DNA of 64,000 bases from Chamaecyparis obtusa (lineage: Eukaryota; Streptophyta; Pinopsida; Cupressales; Cupressaceae). Shown in pieces: positions 12,128 through 24,899 of this stretch. Below the pieces are notes generated by a model. The model ran no database searches, was not told where the DNA came from, and worked only from the letters and a program-made list of their open reading frames with translations. Position 1 is the stretch's first letter, and every line of letters begins with the position of its first letter. Made by a program: the position numbers and the translations under genes. Location: assembly GCA_027943335.1 (NCBI GenBank), contig BSBK01006038.1:155369-219368 (forward strand), written 5' to 3'.

Positions 12128-12976
12128 TGTTATTATTTTATTAGGACACTTATTTGATTTATCATACTTTGTTAAGGAAATATGAAATTGTTTCAATTTA
12201 GAAATTTTAGAACAATTTGAAAAAAGAGATTATTTTATTTTGAAGACATATTAGAGTGTAATTTTTAGAGTTCGGTTATCATGGTAGTTTTGATTTCTGT
12301 TTTCAAATAAAGGGCATTATAAATATATTACATTGAACAATTTCAAGAGTGAGCGATGTGGAGAAATGTGTGAAGTTGTATAAAAGGAATATCTTTCTTG
12401 AATGTACTCTATTTTTGGACACACTATTTTATAATGATCTTATGATCATACTGATTGTATGATAGTACATTGAAAAATGATATAAAGATTTATAATGAAT
12501 CCATATGATATAATATTATATATAAAATCACACTTATACTAAAAAATATATTGTATGAGATTTTGAGATTTGTGTTGTACTTATGATTCTAAGTCTTAGG
12601 TGATGAGAGCCCTGAATATGTTAAGGAAAGAAATAAACATGACACTCTATGATTGAATTTTAAAATGTAATTGAAAAAGTTATTGTGATAGCCAATGAGA
12701 CATATTGTCAATGAGACGCACTAGCTAGTGAGGCATTGTAAATAGCATATTTTAGATAAGCCACTAAGGCAACTTTGAGTGATTTTATTCCCTAGAGGAT
12801 TTCCACTTAGGAAAATCCCTTGTATCAAACTACTATGTATAGTTAATTATGTTATTGTTTATTATACTATTATTTTATATTGTGTAAATAAGTTAAAATA
12901 TGAAAAAGAGAGATTATTTATGAACATTGATTTACCCCCACTCCCCGGTCCTATTACTGTTCATTGTAATTTGACA
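12128..12976 (+). repeat. Plus-strand Copia LTR, second copy
   Basis: This 849-bp partner of 9976-10820 is preceded by a purine tract (GAAAGGGAGG, 12115-12124) that fits a polypurine tract. It is followed by TGTATCAAAGCC, a degenerate primer-binding site at about 12980-12991. No 5-bp duplication flanks the pair, consistent with tandem duplication and not a simple insertion. Confidence 0.6.
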
Positions 12977-13400
12977 AGTTGTATCAAAGCCACACCTTTA
13001 ACAAGTCTATTTGACTTAAAGGTTTTCTTGGAGCTGGAGTACTTTTTGTGGCTATTCAAGTAGGTCTCTTTGAAATTAGAGTTATAGGTGATGTCTATTG
13101 TAGGTTATATGTTGATGCAACAAATCATTGTATTGATGAGTTTCATGCAGATGAAACTCTCTTAATGACTATTGAGAATTAGAAGAATGATAATTCAAGT
13201 TATTTAAAATTTGAGGTAGATTTTGTAGGAGAGCTAAAAGATGCTCTCATGAAAATAAAAGGTTCAAAAAGTACAATTGTTACACAAATAGATTAAAATA
13301 AAGATGTGGAAATTATTTTTGATCTAAAAATTCAATTAGAGGAAACCAAGAAATTTCTTGAGGTTAATAAAAATTGATTCATATGGAGGAGACATACTAC
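12977..13400 (+). pseudogene. Copia gag remnant downstream of the second LTR
   Basis: After the primer-binding site the plus strand reads patches of Copia gag, notably VGELKDALMKIKG and IQLEETKKFLEV. The latter is a charged coiled-coil segment typical of the region before the zinc knuckles in plant Copia gag. Stops interrupt it and it fades out near 13400. No pol sequence follows. Confidence 0.45.
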
Positions 13401-14400
13401 TCTTTAGTAGTAGAGGTTGAAATTATTTAAAAAGAACACCACAAATATAGATTGTAATTTCTTTGGAAAAGGATTAGTTGGAGTCATATCAAAAACCAAT
13501 TTCTTGGTCCTACAAGGGCCAATAAATTTTAATTATAGTGACATGATATAAAGATGTTTGACTTCTATAACTTTGAGCAGCTCCACATTGGAGATAATGA
13601 TGTTATCTACAACATACCCATATATAATAAAATAGTTTAGAATATTATAATTACCTTAGAAATATGGGCTCTATTATGAACGTTGATAAAAAAATAGTAC
13701 GACACAAAATCGACTGTACATTTTCCACTTGATATGATTTTTCTTAACTATTACTTTGTCATGATTTACATAAATTCTTTGTAAAAATGGGTAAGTGCAA
13801 CATTGTTTCACTATCTTTATAGTTTAAATCTGATGAAAGACATGACTATTAACTTTCTCTTTAAATATAAATAAAAAATGTACTTAGGTGTAAAAATGTG
13901 TGGAGGTTGAACTAGAGAATATTTTATTTTATTTTTTATATACACATTCAATATATAAGGTCAATTAGTAATTCATTTATCAAATTATGTTGTTTGTACA
14001 AAAAGGGTCTTAGTAAATTTTAAATTTCTTCAAATCCTATGAATGATCCACTTATAAAGATTAAAAAAAAGACTCAAAGGAAGCCTCTAAATCATGAAGA
14101 TAATCATACTTCATTATCAATAGGTATGTGTTATCTTGATCATTTTTTACTTTTTACAACTATAACGTTAGTATAAAAAAGATGCTAATCTAGAAGAATT
14201 TGGAAAGTATAGAAACAAGTTCAAACAAGTTACAAAAATCCATTATCAAAAAGCTCATTTGTTCAATATATTAATCACTTTTACATGTGGAAACAAGTTT
14301 TTATATAATAGAGAAGATCGATCTCACAAAATATATTTAAAAATAAAATTATACTTTACATTAAACTTATTCTCCAAAATTAATTATAAATAATTAAATA
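13400..14400. other. AT-rich stretch, nothing recognised
   Basis: No supported ORF, terminal repeat or RNA gene is visible. It separates the Copia remnants from the plus-strand LINE fragment. Confidence 0.3.
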
Positions 14401-16240
14401 TGGAAAATAAGGTTGTCACTATGTTTTGTTCCCACTCTTCATTTTTGTATGGCCTTGGGGCAGCAACTAGGTCTGGAACTTCTATTCCACCAATCATTGC
14501 TACTGCAGGGGGATCCCATGTTGCTTTGATTTTTGCTGCAGATGGGAATGGGCTATGCGCTCCTGGGATTTCCTCTCTTACCTTGATGTTTTCTTTGATT
14601 TCATCCCCTTCCTCTCTATTGGTTGCTGGGTCTGGGGGATTTCTCTATCCGCTGATACCTCCTTCTCTTCTGCTCTTTCTATTGTAGATGGTTTTAGGGA
14701 TTTTGGCCCACAACACTCTCTTGCTACGTGGTCTTTCACCAAGGTTGTTTACAAGATGATTTTGACTAGGAAAGGAAGGGTTTCTACTGACAATGTGTCC
14801 TCCATCGATCCAATTCCAGTGTGCTTCTCTCTCTCTTTGTTAAGCTGTCTTCAAAGGATGAAGGGGACTTGGTGAACAATGTGCTAATATTTTTAAGTCA
14901 CATGGGCTGATCTACCATTTTTGGGAATTTTAGCCTAGCCTTCCTCAACTACATGAATAGGTTTTTGGAAGATGGGTTCACCAATATTATCAAATATTAT
15001 TCATATCTTTCCTGTGAAAAAGGGTTTTTCATAAAAGAGTTTGATAACACTAAGGATAGATCTAAGAGCCTGTGTGATAACTTTTTTAGCTGAGAGGAGG
15101 AAAAATATTTATGCTTATGGTAAAGCCCTAGCACCTCGATTTCAATCCTTCCTCCAAAGTCTTTAGCAAGATCCCTATTTGGGTTAGGCTCCCTAATCTC
15201 CCCCTTCATCTTTGGCATGATTCCATCCTTGAGGAAGTGGGTGAGGCTTCGGGGGACTTTTTGATGTTGGATTATGGTTCTTCTAATATTTATCATTCCA
15301 CTTTTGCCTGTATTTTGGTTGTGCTTGACTCCTCGAAGGGTCTCCCAGTTGAGATCAAAATGGAATCATCCTTGGGATCTTGGATCCAACAGCTTGACTA
15401 TGAAGGTATTCCTTTTAGGTGTCTAAAATATTTTAATAAGACTGGCCACATTTATGCCCAATGTGGCTTGGGTATCAACAAGAATAAATATTCTCCTTCT
15501 TGGTGGAAGGGTGCCTCCACCCAACATTACACAGTCCTGAAAATCTCTTCTCAGTCTAGGAAGGAGTTTGTCCTTAATTTAGGCACTCAGGTGTTTAATA
15601 CGGTGGTGGATAGCTCAGGCCTTGATCTACATCATGTTGCTCCTTCTAGATCTACTGTGGTAGTGGGTTCTGGTCTTGTGCACCCTTTTGATGGCCCTAG
15701 ACTTCGTCTTTCTTTCCTGGGTGGTGTCAGGATCTCTACTAGTGGCTCTGTGGGTGTTGGTTCTACTTGACCTAGAAGTTTTATGGTTATTGCTAGTTCA
15801 GGTTTTGTTGTTCCTTCCATGGAAGGGTCTATTATTGGTTCTATGCTGGCTACTTTGCTAGTAGATACATCACCATTGTTGGGTGTTGGATCTTCCATTT
15901 TGGACTTGTTGTGATGGAAGGATGAGGCTGTTAGAACTGAAGAAGGATGGATTACTATTAAAGGAAAATATTCTAAGAAGTCCACTCCTTCTTTTGACAT
16001 GACCCTTCATCCCATACGAAGGGAACTAAAGGTTAGTTCCCTTTCCTTCAGCTGCAGATCTATAATAGCTTATCTTGTGTAGCAATTTGGGGATTTTTTT
16101 CTCTAGGCTTCTTTGTCAAATTCTTTTGTTGGCAGTATTTTTTTGTGGGTGTTTCTTGGGGATTTTGGCCCTTTGGTTTGGTTGGTCTATTGTATTTTGG
16201 GAACTCTTATTGATCAATATTAAATTTTATATTTGTACAG
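14400..16240 (+). mobile_element. ORF1-only L1-type LINE fragment
   Basis: Frameshifted pieces of one plant LINE ORF1 read through on the plus strand: an N-terminal GPQHSLATWSF segment near 14700, a DUF4283 nucleic-acid-binding domain (PIWVRLPNLPLHLWHDSILEEVG at 15172-15238, shown here over its key span), then a WIQQLDYEGIPFRC segment with a damaged CCHC knuckle (C-L-K-Y ... G-H ... C). The C-terminal GWITIKGKYSKK and PSFDMTLHP follow near 15950-16010. After ORF1 comes a T-rich 3' UTR-like tail ending near TTGATCAATATTAAATTT. No endonuclease or reverse transcriptase is present, so ORF2 was deleted or never copied. Confidence 0.7.
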
Positions 16241-16319
16241 GGTTTCGAGGCCCCTTCAAAACTTATTTTTACCTCAATCAAAATCTAAATGTATTAAATA
16301 TTTCACATTTAATTGTTTA

Positions 16320-17270
16320 ATTCATAAAACCATAATTTTTTCTCTTTCATTTAGATTTTAAAGTCATTTAGATAAATTAAAACTTAAAACAAAATACAAA
16401 ACAAACATATCAAATCCAAATATTATTATTTTTAAATAATTAAAACAAAAACTTAAACCATAAATAAAATTGAAATGTTAAAAATAAAATTAAATAATTT
16501 ACAATTAATGTATTAATTTAATTTATCAATTTCTTTAATTTATAGTACATGTATATTGATTTTACTTTAAAAAATAATAATTAATAATATTGTTAGAAAT
16601 TTAAATATACCTATATATATATATGTTAATTAATTATATAGAATAATTTGTATTCTACATTTATTATTTTGTATTCATATTTACATACTATATATAATAG
16701 TTATTTATACATAAAATTTGAAAAATATTATTATAAAAAACTTTTGAAACATAGTAATCATTAAAATATATTAAAATATTAAAATATTAAAATTTCTAAT
16801 ATATAATGCACTTATATATATATATGTTAATTAATTATATAGAATAATTTGTATTCTACATTTATTATTTTGTATTCATATTTACACACTATATATATAC
16901 TAGTTATTTATACATAAAATTTGAAAAATATTATTAAAAAAACTTTTGAAACATAGTAATCATCAAAATATATTAAAATATTAAAATTTCTAATATACAA
17001 TGCACTATTTCTTTTTATAATTATATTTATATATTATAAAAATATTCAAAGTAAAAATAAAAAGAATTTCAAAAAATAATTAATTTGAAGAATTTTAAAA
17101 AGTCGATTAAAAATTAAGCTAAATAATATAAAGAACACTTTTATTTCTTCATTGCCCTATCCATTAAGTATAACCATAATGTGGCTTCTAATTTATAAAT
17201 GAATTGTAATTATAATATTAGATATAATTATAATTTTTTATATTAAAGATTGAGAGTTTAAAAAGTTATT
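16320..17270. other. Very AT-rich spacer with a 200-bp tandem repeat
   Basis: This stretch between the two LINEs has no ORF. A 200-bp unit (16611-16810) is repeated directly at 16811-17006. Both copies start with a TA run, contain gttaattaattatatag and end taatgcact or caatgcact. Confidence 0.7.
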
Positions 17271-17717
17271 ACAACAATACTAGGGAGGCTATGCCTCAAC
17301 CCACCAACTACCAAAAAATAGCTAGAAAACAACTCATCAAAATTTTAGTAAGTACACATTTTGAGCAAAGTATGTAACAAAACACGTGATAAAAGAAAAC
17401 TCCAAAAAGAATAGGGGAGGAGTCTCCTAATGAAGAACATCATCCAGATTCTCAATCCAAGTAGTCCAGCCTAGAGAGCCCTCCATCCAAACCACCTTCT
17501 TCCGCTCCATGATCTGGGTAAACATATCTAGTTTATCAAAACTGGGGCCTTTGTTATCCTGAATTAGCTTCTTAATCGCCTCATCAAATGCAGTCTAGTT
17601 ATCCACAATACTGGCCCATTCAAAGACATCCTTCATCTCATAAATGAACATAGAGACATGTCCATCTCTAAGAAACCTCAACAACTTTTCCCGTTCCAAA
17701 TTCATCACGCAAAAAAC

Positions 17718-20700
17718 CTATGAAGCAATTTTGAAACGAGTGAGTTTTCTAAGAGAACCAATAAGAGACCTATCAGTGCCTTGAAACTTATCCTCATTTC
17801 TTAATTTCCAAATAAACCAAAAGATGAAAGAAAACAAAATTTTCCAAAAAATGTTAGCATCTTTTATAATCCCATAAATATAACCAGTAATAATATCAAG
17901 AGTATAAACATGTTTAGTAATAGAAATTCCAAACATCAGCCAAATTTCTCTAGCAAAGCTACAATCAAAGAAAATGTGCCTCATAGTCTCAGGCATTCTA
18001 CAAATAGGGTAGGTATCAAGAGAAGTTTGGTGATGGGAGATTTCAAGCATTTAATTTTAGGTGGGATGGGAGATTTCCACAACTTATGAAAGGTTTTCTG
18101 CCAGTCAATCGAGCTGGTGTTAACATACCAGGTGGAGTTAATATGATTAGTCACAGAAGTATCATGATTGATAAATTTATAGATATCTGTAGCTTTGATT
18201 TTGGTATGGAGGGAACCATCTTTCCATCTAAAGGTGAGGAAGCGATGAGAATCAACATCAGTGTTTCTAGGAAGATTAAGGGAAGCATAGGCAGTCATAA
18301 TCAGGTTTTAAGTTCTTATATAGGAATTTGGTAGACCAAACTCCCAGGAGAGAATCTCTCAACTAATAAGATTTCTATGTTCCAGGATGTCCATGATATA
18401 ATTGATTCCTTTATTAGACTAGTACCTGGCGGAGCAACCTTTAGTTAGGGCAAGAGGTTTATTGTTATGAAAAAGATTCCACCAAATAGACCGTTCCCTA
18501 TTGATGGTGTGGTTATAATCAAAATTAGAATTATCTATGAGACCACACACATGTTCCCAAGCCTTCCAAATGGACCTAAAGACCCAATTTCCCTCAACAA
18601 TTACAGGAAACCGACCAGCCACGAGGTCACAAATTGGGAGGGCTTTCCAGGATTTGGCAGATTTAGGAACACCATTTTAGATATTATTTTTGACAAGAAC
18701 CTTCCAAGGCTCATTTCCTTCAAGAGTGTGGAAGATCCATTTGGTAGCAAGGGACATTCCTTGCAGTCTGAGATCCTTTAGACCAAGCCCACCTAGCTTT
18801 TTATCTATATGACACCAACTCCACTTAACCGCATGAGCTTTCCTATTACCTTTACCATCAGACCAAAGGAAACGTCAAATAGCCTTTTGAATTTCAAAGA
18901 TTTGATAATTGATAAACATCCAAGTAGAGGATTAATATATGCTATAGGAAGAAAGGATTTTCTGACAAACTTGAACCCTTCTCGCAAGGGAGAGAACCCT
19001 ATTGTTCTATTTGTTGAGCTTTTTGTCAATCTTATCCTTAACCCATAGCCACATATCTTTAAGGGAAGAGGAAATAGAGAAAGGTATACCAAGATATATA
19101 ACAATCTTATTAGGTCCCCCCAAGAATAGCCAAAGTGTTCAAGCCAGTCTGGGGGTTTCTCTTTCCAACCAAGCATAGCAGATTTGGAACTAAAGATACG
19201 AGCCCTTGAGGCTTTACCAAAGATATCTAATTTCTAATTGAGGCTCTGAATGTTATGTCTTGAGAGCTCCAAGAAGAGAGAGGTATCATCAGAAAACTGG
19301 ATGTTAATTAGTTCAGAATCATTAGGCCGAGTAATACCATGGACTCTAGGGGAAAGGGTATCATCTCTTAGGAGGTAAAATAAAGCATTTGAAGCAATAA
19401 CAAACATGGCAGGGGCAAGGGGGCAGCCCTGTCTAATGGAATGAGAGAGCGGGATGAGTTAGGAAAAGCTCCCATTAACCTCAATCAGACCAGAAGCATC
19501 CTTGAGAAGGATTTGGACATACTTGTAGAAAATACTGGGGAAGCCAAAAGCACTAAGCATCATGAGGATGAAATCCCATTCCACCCTGTCATATGCTTTC
19601 TCAAAGTCGACAAGAAACATAGCAGCATCTTGCTTAGAGGTCTTGGCCCATTCCATAGCCTCCCACCTACTCACAAGGTTTTCAAGTATATACCTACCCT
19701 TGATGAATCATGTTTGGTAGAACAAATGAACTTGGGAAGAATTTTTTCAAGGCAAGAGGCCAAGACTTTGGCAAGGATCTTATAGGAGATGTTAACAAGA
19801 GTAATAGGATGCTAGTTTTTAATAAGAGCTTTGTCACCATTTTAGGGATACGTTTGACGATGTCCATGTTAATAGAATTCCCTAAGGTACCATTAACAAA
19901 AGCTTCATAGTATAGGTCATGAAGGTCTTGAGTGATCTAGTCAATATTAGCTTTATAGAATTTGACAAGGAGCCCATCCAAGCCAGGGGCTTTGTTGTCC
20001 TTAAGATTTCAAATGGCATCAAAAATTTCTTGAAGAGAAACCTTAGCCTGAAGAAGGAGGGAGTCACTCTTAGAAACCATATTAGGGATGAGACCTATGC
20101 ATCTATTCTTGATGTCTTTCAAGACCTCAGTATCTATTGAGGTAAAAAGAGTTTTGTAGAACATCTCGAAAGCATTAGTAATGTCATGGAGAGTTAGGAT
20201 CTCCTTATCTTCTACAATAATTCTATTGATTCTTTCTTTACTCTGCTTATGCTTAAGAAGGTTAAAGAAGAGTTTGGAACCTTTATCACCATATTGAAGC
20301 CAATGATTGCGGGCTCTAATAAAGGCACCTCTAATTTTAACTTGCTGATGTTTCCTAAGGGAATCCCTAGCCAGAGAGACTTGCTCGAATAAAGCAGGGG
20401 AGGTGGGTTGAGACTGTATTCTGCTTTCTAACAAGTGTAGGCGATTAGTAAGCATATTCTCCGTACATCTATAATCTTTGGCCTTATTTTGTCCAAAGGT
20501 TTGGAATATCTTCTACCAAGAGGAGATATTCAAATTCCATCTATTGGTATGAGAGACAGACTTGTTTTGCAAGTTAAAAATTTTAATAATCTTTAAGGCA
20601 ATAAGGACATCCTAATCACCTAAAAGGGAAGAATTAAGGATAAACTTCTGACTCACCGGAAAGGTGGCTAGAATGAATATCTAATACTAATGTTGGCTAA

Positions 20701-21420
20701 GATGGGGTAGTGGTCAGAAAGAGTAGTAGGGAGGGTAGCAACTGAAATTCTATACTGATTAGGGGAGAAGGAAAATAAATTTTTGTTAGCATAAAACCTG
20801 TCAAGTATAGAGTAGATGCGGTTAGGTCCTTGTTGAAAATTACACCAAGTGTACCAAAGGGTTGAAGTTTTAGATTTAATACCATCAAGTGGGTCAAATA
20901 ATTGGAGATGCTACTTAAACCTATCCCAATGAGTTTTTTTAGGGCCCTTCCATTCAAAAGGGGTGTCTCCAATCTTATCATTAGTTTTCTCAATCATGTA
21001 AAAGTCGCCACCAATAATCCAAGGAATACTAGGCAGGGTGGCCATCCAATCCCAAAGGAAAATTATTTCCTTGTAGTTGTTAGGAGAAAACAAGGAGCAC
21101 ACACCAAAGGAGGAGCCGTTAAAGGTTAATGTGACCCATACCACTCTATTACAAGGTGAGATACATGAGTCAATAATATATCTTGTCCATTTAGGGCTAA
21201 GAAAAAGGGCAACTCCACTTTTTCCTTTAGGATGGTTAGTAATGATCCTAAACACATCTTTCCAAACACAATCAAGGGCAATATCAAGGGAAAAACCTAT
21301 GGCTTTAATCTCTTGCAGCATCAGAAAATTAATATTATTATGACAATTCATAAATCTCTTAATGATAAACTTGTGATCAGGAGACTCAAGGCCTCTAACG
21401 ATCCATGAGATGAACTTCAT
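17718..21420 (-). pseudogene. LINE ORF2: endonuclease, reverse transcriptase, zf-RVT
   Basis: Starting at 21420 (MKFISWIVRGLESPDHK), the APE-type endonuclease shows SWIVRGL, LQEIKAI, IIGGDF and, after a frameshift, TLSDHYPI near 20700-20720. The linker (20455-20009) has RARNHWLQYGDKGSKLFF. Reverse transcriptase motif A reads VDFEKAYDRVEWDF in 19674-19459. RQGCPLAP follows near 19420, and the catalytic motif is FSDDTSLF near 19284-19295. The C-terminal zf-RVT domain reads CRMPETMRHIFFDC in 18050-17718. The order and length match plant L1 ORF2. At least five frameshifts split it, so no working polymerase is possible. Confidence 0.85.
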
Positions 21421-23293
21421 GGGGAAATATGGTTAAGAGAGCTACTAGGGAGACAGAAAAGATCTCCATTCTTCTTTTTGTTCTTAGAGTTGATAGGTCT
21501 GCCTTTCTTCTTGTTAGTAGATGAGCTCTTCATAATCTCATCGTCATCTTCACTTATCCTAGCATGGTAAATTTTAGATTCTAGCTTGCCTTTGATGGAA
21601 TATTCATGGAGTTGGAAAGTAGAGGGGGCAGGGATCAGAGAGTCAGCTTTCTATTTGGGCTTAGCATAAATAACTTCAATAACCAAATTATCTTCAATTT
21701 CGTTAAGCAAGGAGGATGGGGGTTTAGTAATGATATCCTTAGGAGTTTCCCCTGACGAAGGAATAGAACCAGGACCAAGGCACATATGTGACTCAGGTAT
21801 ACCCATATTATTATCAGAGTTATCCTTCATGGTCATATCAATATCGTTATTAATATCTACTCTGTTTGAGTTATCTTTCAGAGAATTATGAGGGGCATCT
21901 TCAATCACAAGCATAGAACTACTATTGAAAATTGCAAACAAGTTAGTTCTGGGATTGCCACTGTGAATTTGCTCAAGCGCAAGTTGTTGAGCATTTTTTC
22001 ATCTACGCTTCCTTTTCGAAACCGTTTGAAATTCACTAGAAATTGGTGGCTTAGGAAAGGCTAAATCCCTAGGATTAGATGTTTCAGGGATCTTAGGTGT
22101 GTTATTATCCACACATTGCACCACATTGCCCGACAATGAGCCAGATGCTTAGGTAGAGGCAATGGGATTCTTATGGTTATCATTAGGAGTGATTGAAGCT
22201 GATGACAATGTAAGATTATCACTAGAAGCATTTATCTTTAGATTATGTGTGTTAGCCAATGAATTTTAACCATTATTAGGGTTTCCTAATATCTCAGTTA
22301 GGCTAACCATAGGTTTCCTATGGTTGATAATAATAGGGCAATTCTTTCTAAGATGCCCTTCTCTTTTACAGAGAAAACAAGCATTTAACCCAATAAGAAT
22401 CTCCACAGGGAAAATGAATATGTCCCCACTAATGTTAAGTTTTAGGCTAGGAGGGATATATCAATTCCAAGCTTAATTAAAATGAGAACCCTAGCATCAA
22501 GGTTAGGTACTAGACGAGTGGTTTCATCTATTCAAATTATTTTACCATACTCTTCTAGAAGTTGAGGTAAAAATTTCCAAAGGAAAGGAGGGACATCCTT
22601 TAGAATGACCCACCTAGGGCAAGAAAGTGCAAGGACATCTTCATTGACTACCTCCTGAGACTAGGCTAGGACACGAAAAGAGGTTTTCCCAACCATCTAG
22701 TAGTTTCGCTTAAGGGCTTCAAGTTGAGACTCATGATTGCTAAAGAAAATTATGTAAAGCCCTCGCTGAATTTACCTATAAAAGGAGATCTTCATTCCTA
22801 GTTTCAGGTTCCATAGGCTATAAAACCAGTCATCAATAAATTTCCTTGGTGGGCATCTTTCTACATCAACACAAGCAAAGAAAACAGTTGTATTGCTTAA
22901 CCTATTTTTTTCCAAAGTAATTTCATTCAACATTTCATCGTTTGGGGAAATGAAAGAATCATCCAAGGCACTGATAGGGATCTTACCCTCTTCGTTGGGG
23001 CCCTCGCCTCTATGAGCCGGAATAAATCTCGCAGCAAAAGAGATGCCATTACTGGTAGGAGCAACTATCCTGGTAAAGGTCTTCTTAGGCGGAGAGTGGG
23101 CTAAAACCTCAGGGCTAGGGGTATTTAATGGTGTGGCGACTGACTTTGGCTCCATCAAGAGCCGAGGGTAGACCACATAAGCAGTCATGTAGGGGAAACA
23201 AATGCTTACGAAGGGTAGAGATAAAATAGAAAATAAGCAACTGCCAAAATAAAAGGAAACACAAGGAAAAAAATAGAGGAGAGAGAAAGACAA
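21417..23293 (-). pseudogene. LINE ORF1, RNA-binding protein (DUF4283 + CCHC)
   Basis: The first segment (23293-22772) has a hydrophobic N-terminus, then SKNGISF-like linker sequence and the start of DUF4283 (NTTVFFACVDVERCPPRKF). After a frameshift, DUF4283 continues with FLWKFLPQLLEEYGKII and RLVPNLDARVLIL near 22500-22600. A CCHC knuckle, C-F-L-C-x4-H-x4-C, lies at about 22384-22343. An acidic Ser/Asn-rich region (21941-21651) leads to a Lys-rich C-terminus (KKKGRPINSKNKKKNG). The stop TGA overlaps the ORF2 start. The product would coat element RNA. At least two frameshifts and several stops break it. Confidence 0.75.
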
Positions 23294-23350
23294 ATCACAT
23301 GGAGGAGAAAAATCTCCTCCACATCACCGCATATTCATCCGACTTCGCAT

Positions 23351-24890
23351 CAAAATTTTTGCTCCTCGCTCCTCATTATTCTAATAAATTAATTATATTT
23401 TAATAAGAAATTATATTTAATATAAAATTATATAATTATAATAATAAGAAATAATTTTATTTTTTAATTTAGCTACTTTAAAATTATATTTAACTAATTT
23501 TACTTGTCATTTTGCACTTTATTTAATCTAAATTTAAATAAATTTTAAAAAATAAAATTATTTTAATATCATCAAATAAGATATTCAATATATTTTAACT
23601 TAACTCCTAATATTTTGTAAAGAAAAAATAATAACTATAAGTAAAAATAAATTTGCAAAATTTTTCAACATAAATATTTGTTGATGTATAATTAATATAT
23701 TATAAATTTAAAATATTTTTTTTAAAATATTAAAATAAATATAGATTATGTTATATTATACAATAGGTCTTTAATTAAATTGTAAAAAATGACAATATAA
23801 ATTAAAATAAATTTATATTGGAGGAAGCAATTTGTGCCTCCAAAAAAGTCTCCTTATAACAAAAATTCATTTCAAGCAATAATATTGTAAATAAATAAGT
23901 TTTTTATTTAAAAACTTAAAAAATATAAATTTGAACTTAATAAAAATTATGGCTATTTTGAAAATTAAAAATTAATTGACTAATTGGGCACAAGTGAATG
24001 TAATAATATATGGCATGGAGTAAGCTCCATACAAAATGACAAAAAAAATGTCATCTTTCTTTTTTTATTTATTTTTAGATTTGCAAAAATAAAGTGATTT
24101 TTTTGTAATTTTTTTTTAATTTTCCACCACTAAACATGTAGATCATAAACAATGGATGCTGAAAATTTCACCAAAATCCGTCGTAATTTCTTGTCTTTGA
24201 AGTTTGGGCAATAGTGCATGGGGCTTAGCAGCGTCCTATGACAAGTACAATAACATATTGTAAATAATGGTAAAACTCAATAATAAAATTATTAAACCAA
24301 GAAACACACCGAAGAAAATGATAGTAAAAAGTATATAGAATAAAAATAAAAAACAAAATACATCTGTTTGTAGGTAATAGTAAAAAAGCTCGCAATTTTT
24401 AAGCATCAACTTGCAAATATGAGGTCACATCTTATTTCTGTTGCCAACGAACAAATGGGTGGAATTTGAATGGATGGTTGCACAAAGTACATTGTCTTTG
24501 TAGAACTGTGGATCATTGATGAACCAAAAAAAAGAAAGTTTCAATTTAAAATAATAAATGCCTCGGGCACAAAAATAAATCTAAATCTAATCTTTGGCAT
24601 CAAAATTATTTGAAAGCAATTGAGAAAGTACATGCATAAACAAAATAATTTTAAAGTAAAAGCCAAAACAAATGTGAGGGCAGATAATGAGTGGGGCTTA
24701 TGTACCAAATTGGCAGCTAGGATAGTAATAATCATATACAAATAGATCTTTGCATCACTGTTCTATTCATTTGATAAGTAAGAGGTACAAGTTAAACTCA
24801 TTGACCCATGTTTCATGGGTAGTGGTTCACACAAACCCATTTCTCATTAAAATGAATGGAACACTTAGCAGTCATTGGATCTAGGTGATG
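23351..24890. other. AT-rich spacer, nothing recognised
   Basis: No supported ORF, terminal repeat or RNA gene was found. The segment 24804-24820 forms a small perfect hairpin (ACCCATG-TTT-CATGGGT), part of the sequence next to the 5S-like segment. Confidence 0.3.
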
Positions 24891-24899
24891 CTCACAAAG

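Larger units (their letters stand above)
8885..13125. repeat. 2.1-kb tandem direct duplication
   Basis: Unit 1 (about 8885-10985) and unit 2 (about 10990-13125) match along their length with scattered substitutions and small indels. For example GACACCCACAACTCTTC and the plus-strand LTR-like block occur in both. Each unit holds a minus-strand LTR fragment followed by a plus-strand Copia LTR and primer-binding site. The junction lies near 10960-11000, where the end of unit 1 (aataaatcattgtat) passes into the start of unit 2. Small ORFs such as 10624-10818 and 12779-13063 are copies of the same LTR sequence and not genes. Confidence 0.75.
17285..23350 (-). mobile_element. Near full-length plant L1-type LINE, decayed
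   Basis: The minus strand carries ORF1 (DUF4283 and CCHC knuckle) followed by ORF2 (endonuclease, reverse transcriptase, zf-RVT). ORF1 ends and ORF2 starts in an ATGA overlap at 21420-21417. The 3' end lies at the left near 17285, in AT-rich sequence without a clear poly(A) tract. The 5' end lies near 23350. I could not define target-site duplications. Several frameshifts and stops, mostly in ORF2, make it inactive. LINEs of this type move by target-primed reverse transcription. Confidence 0.85.

Noticed and set aside
19441..20140. Several plus-strand ORFs across the LINE
   Set aside because: All are antisense to the LINE reverse transcriptase, which has clear motifs on the minus strand.
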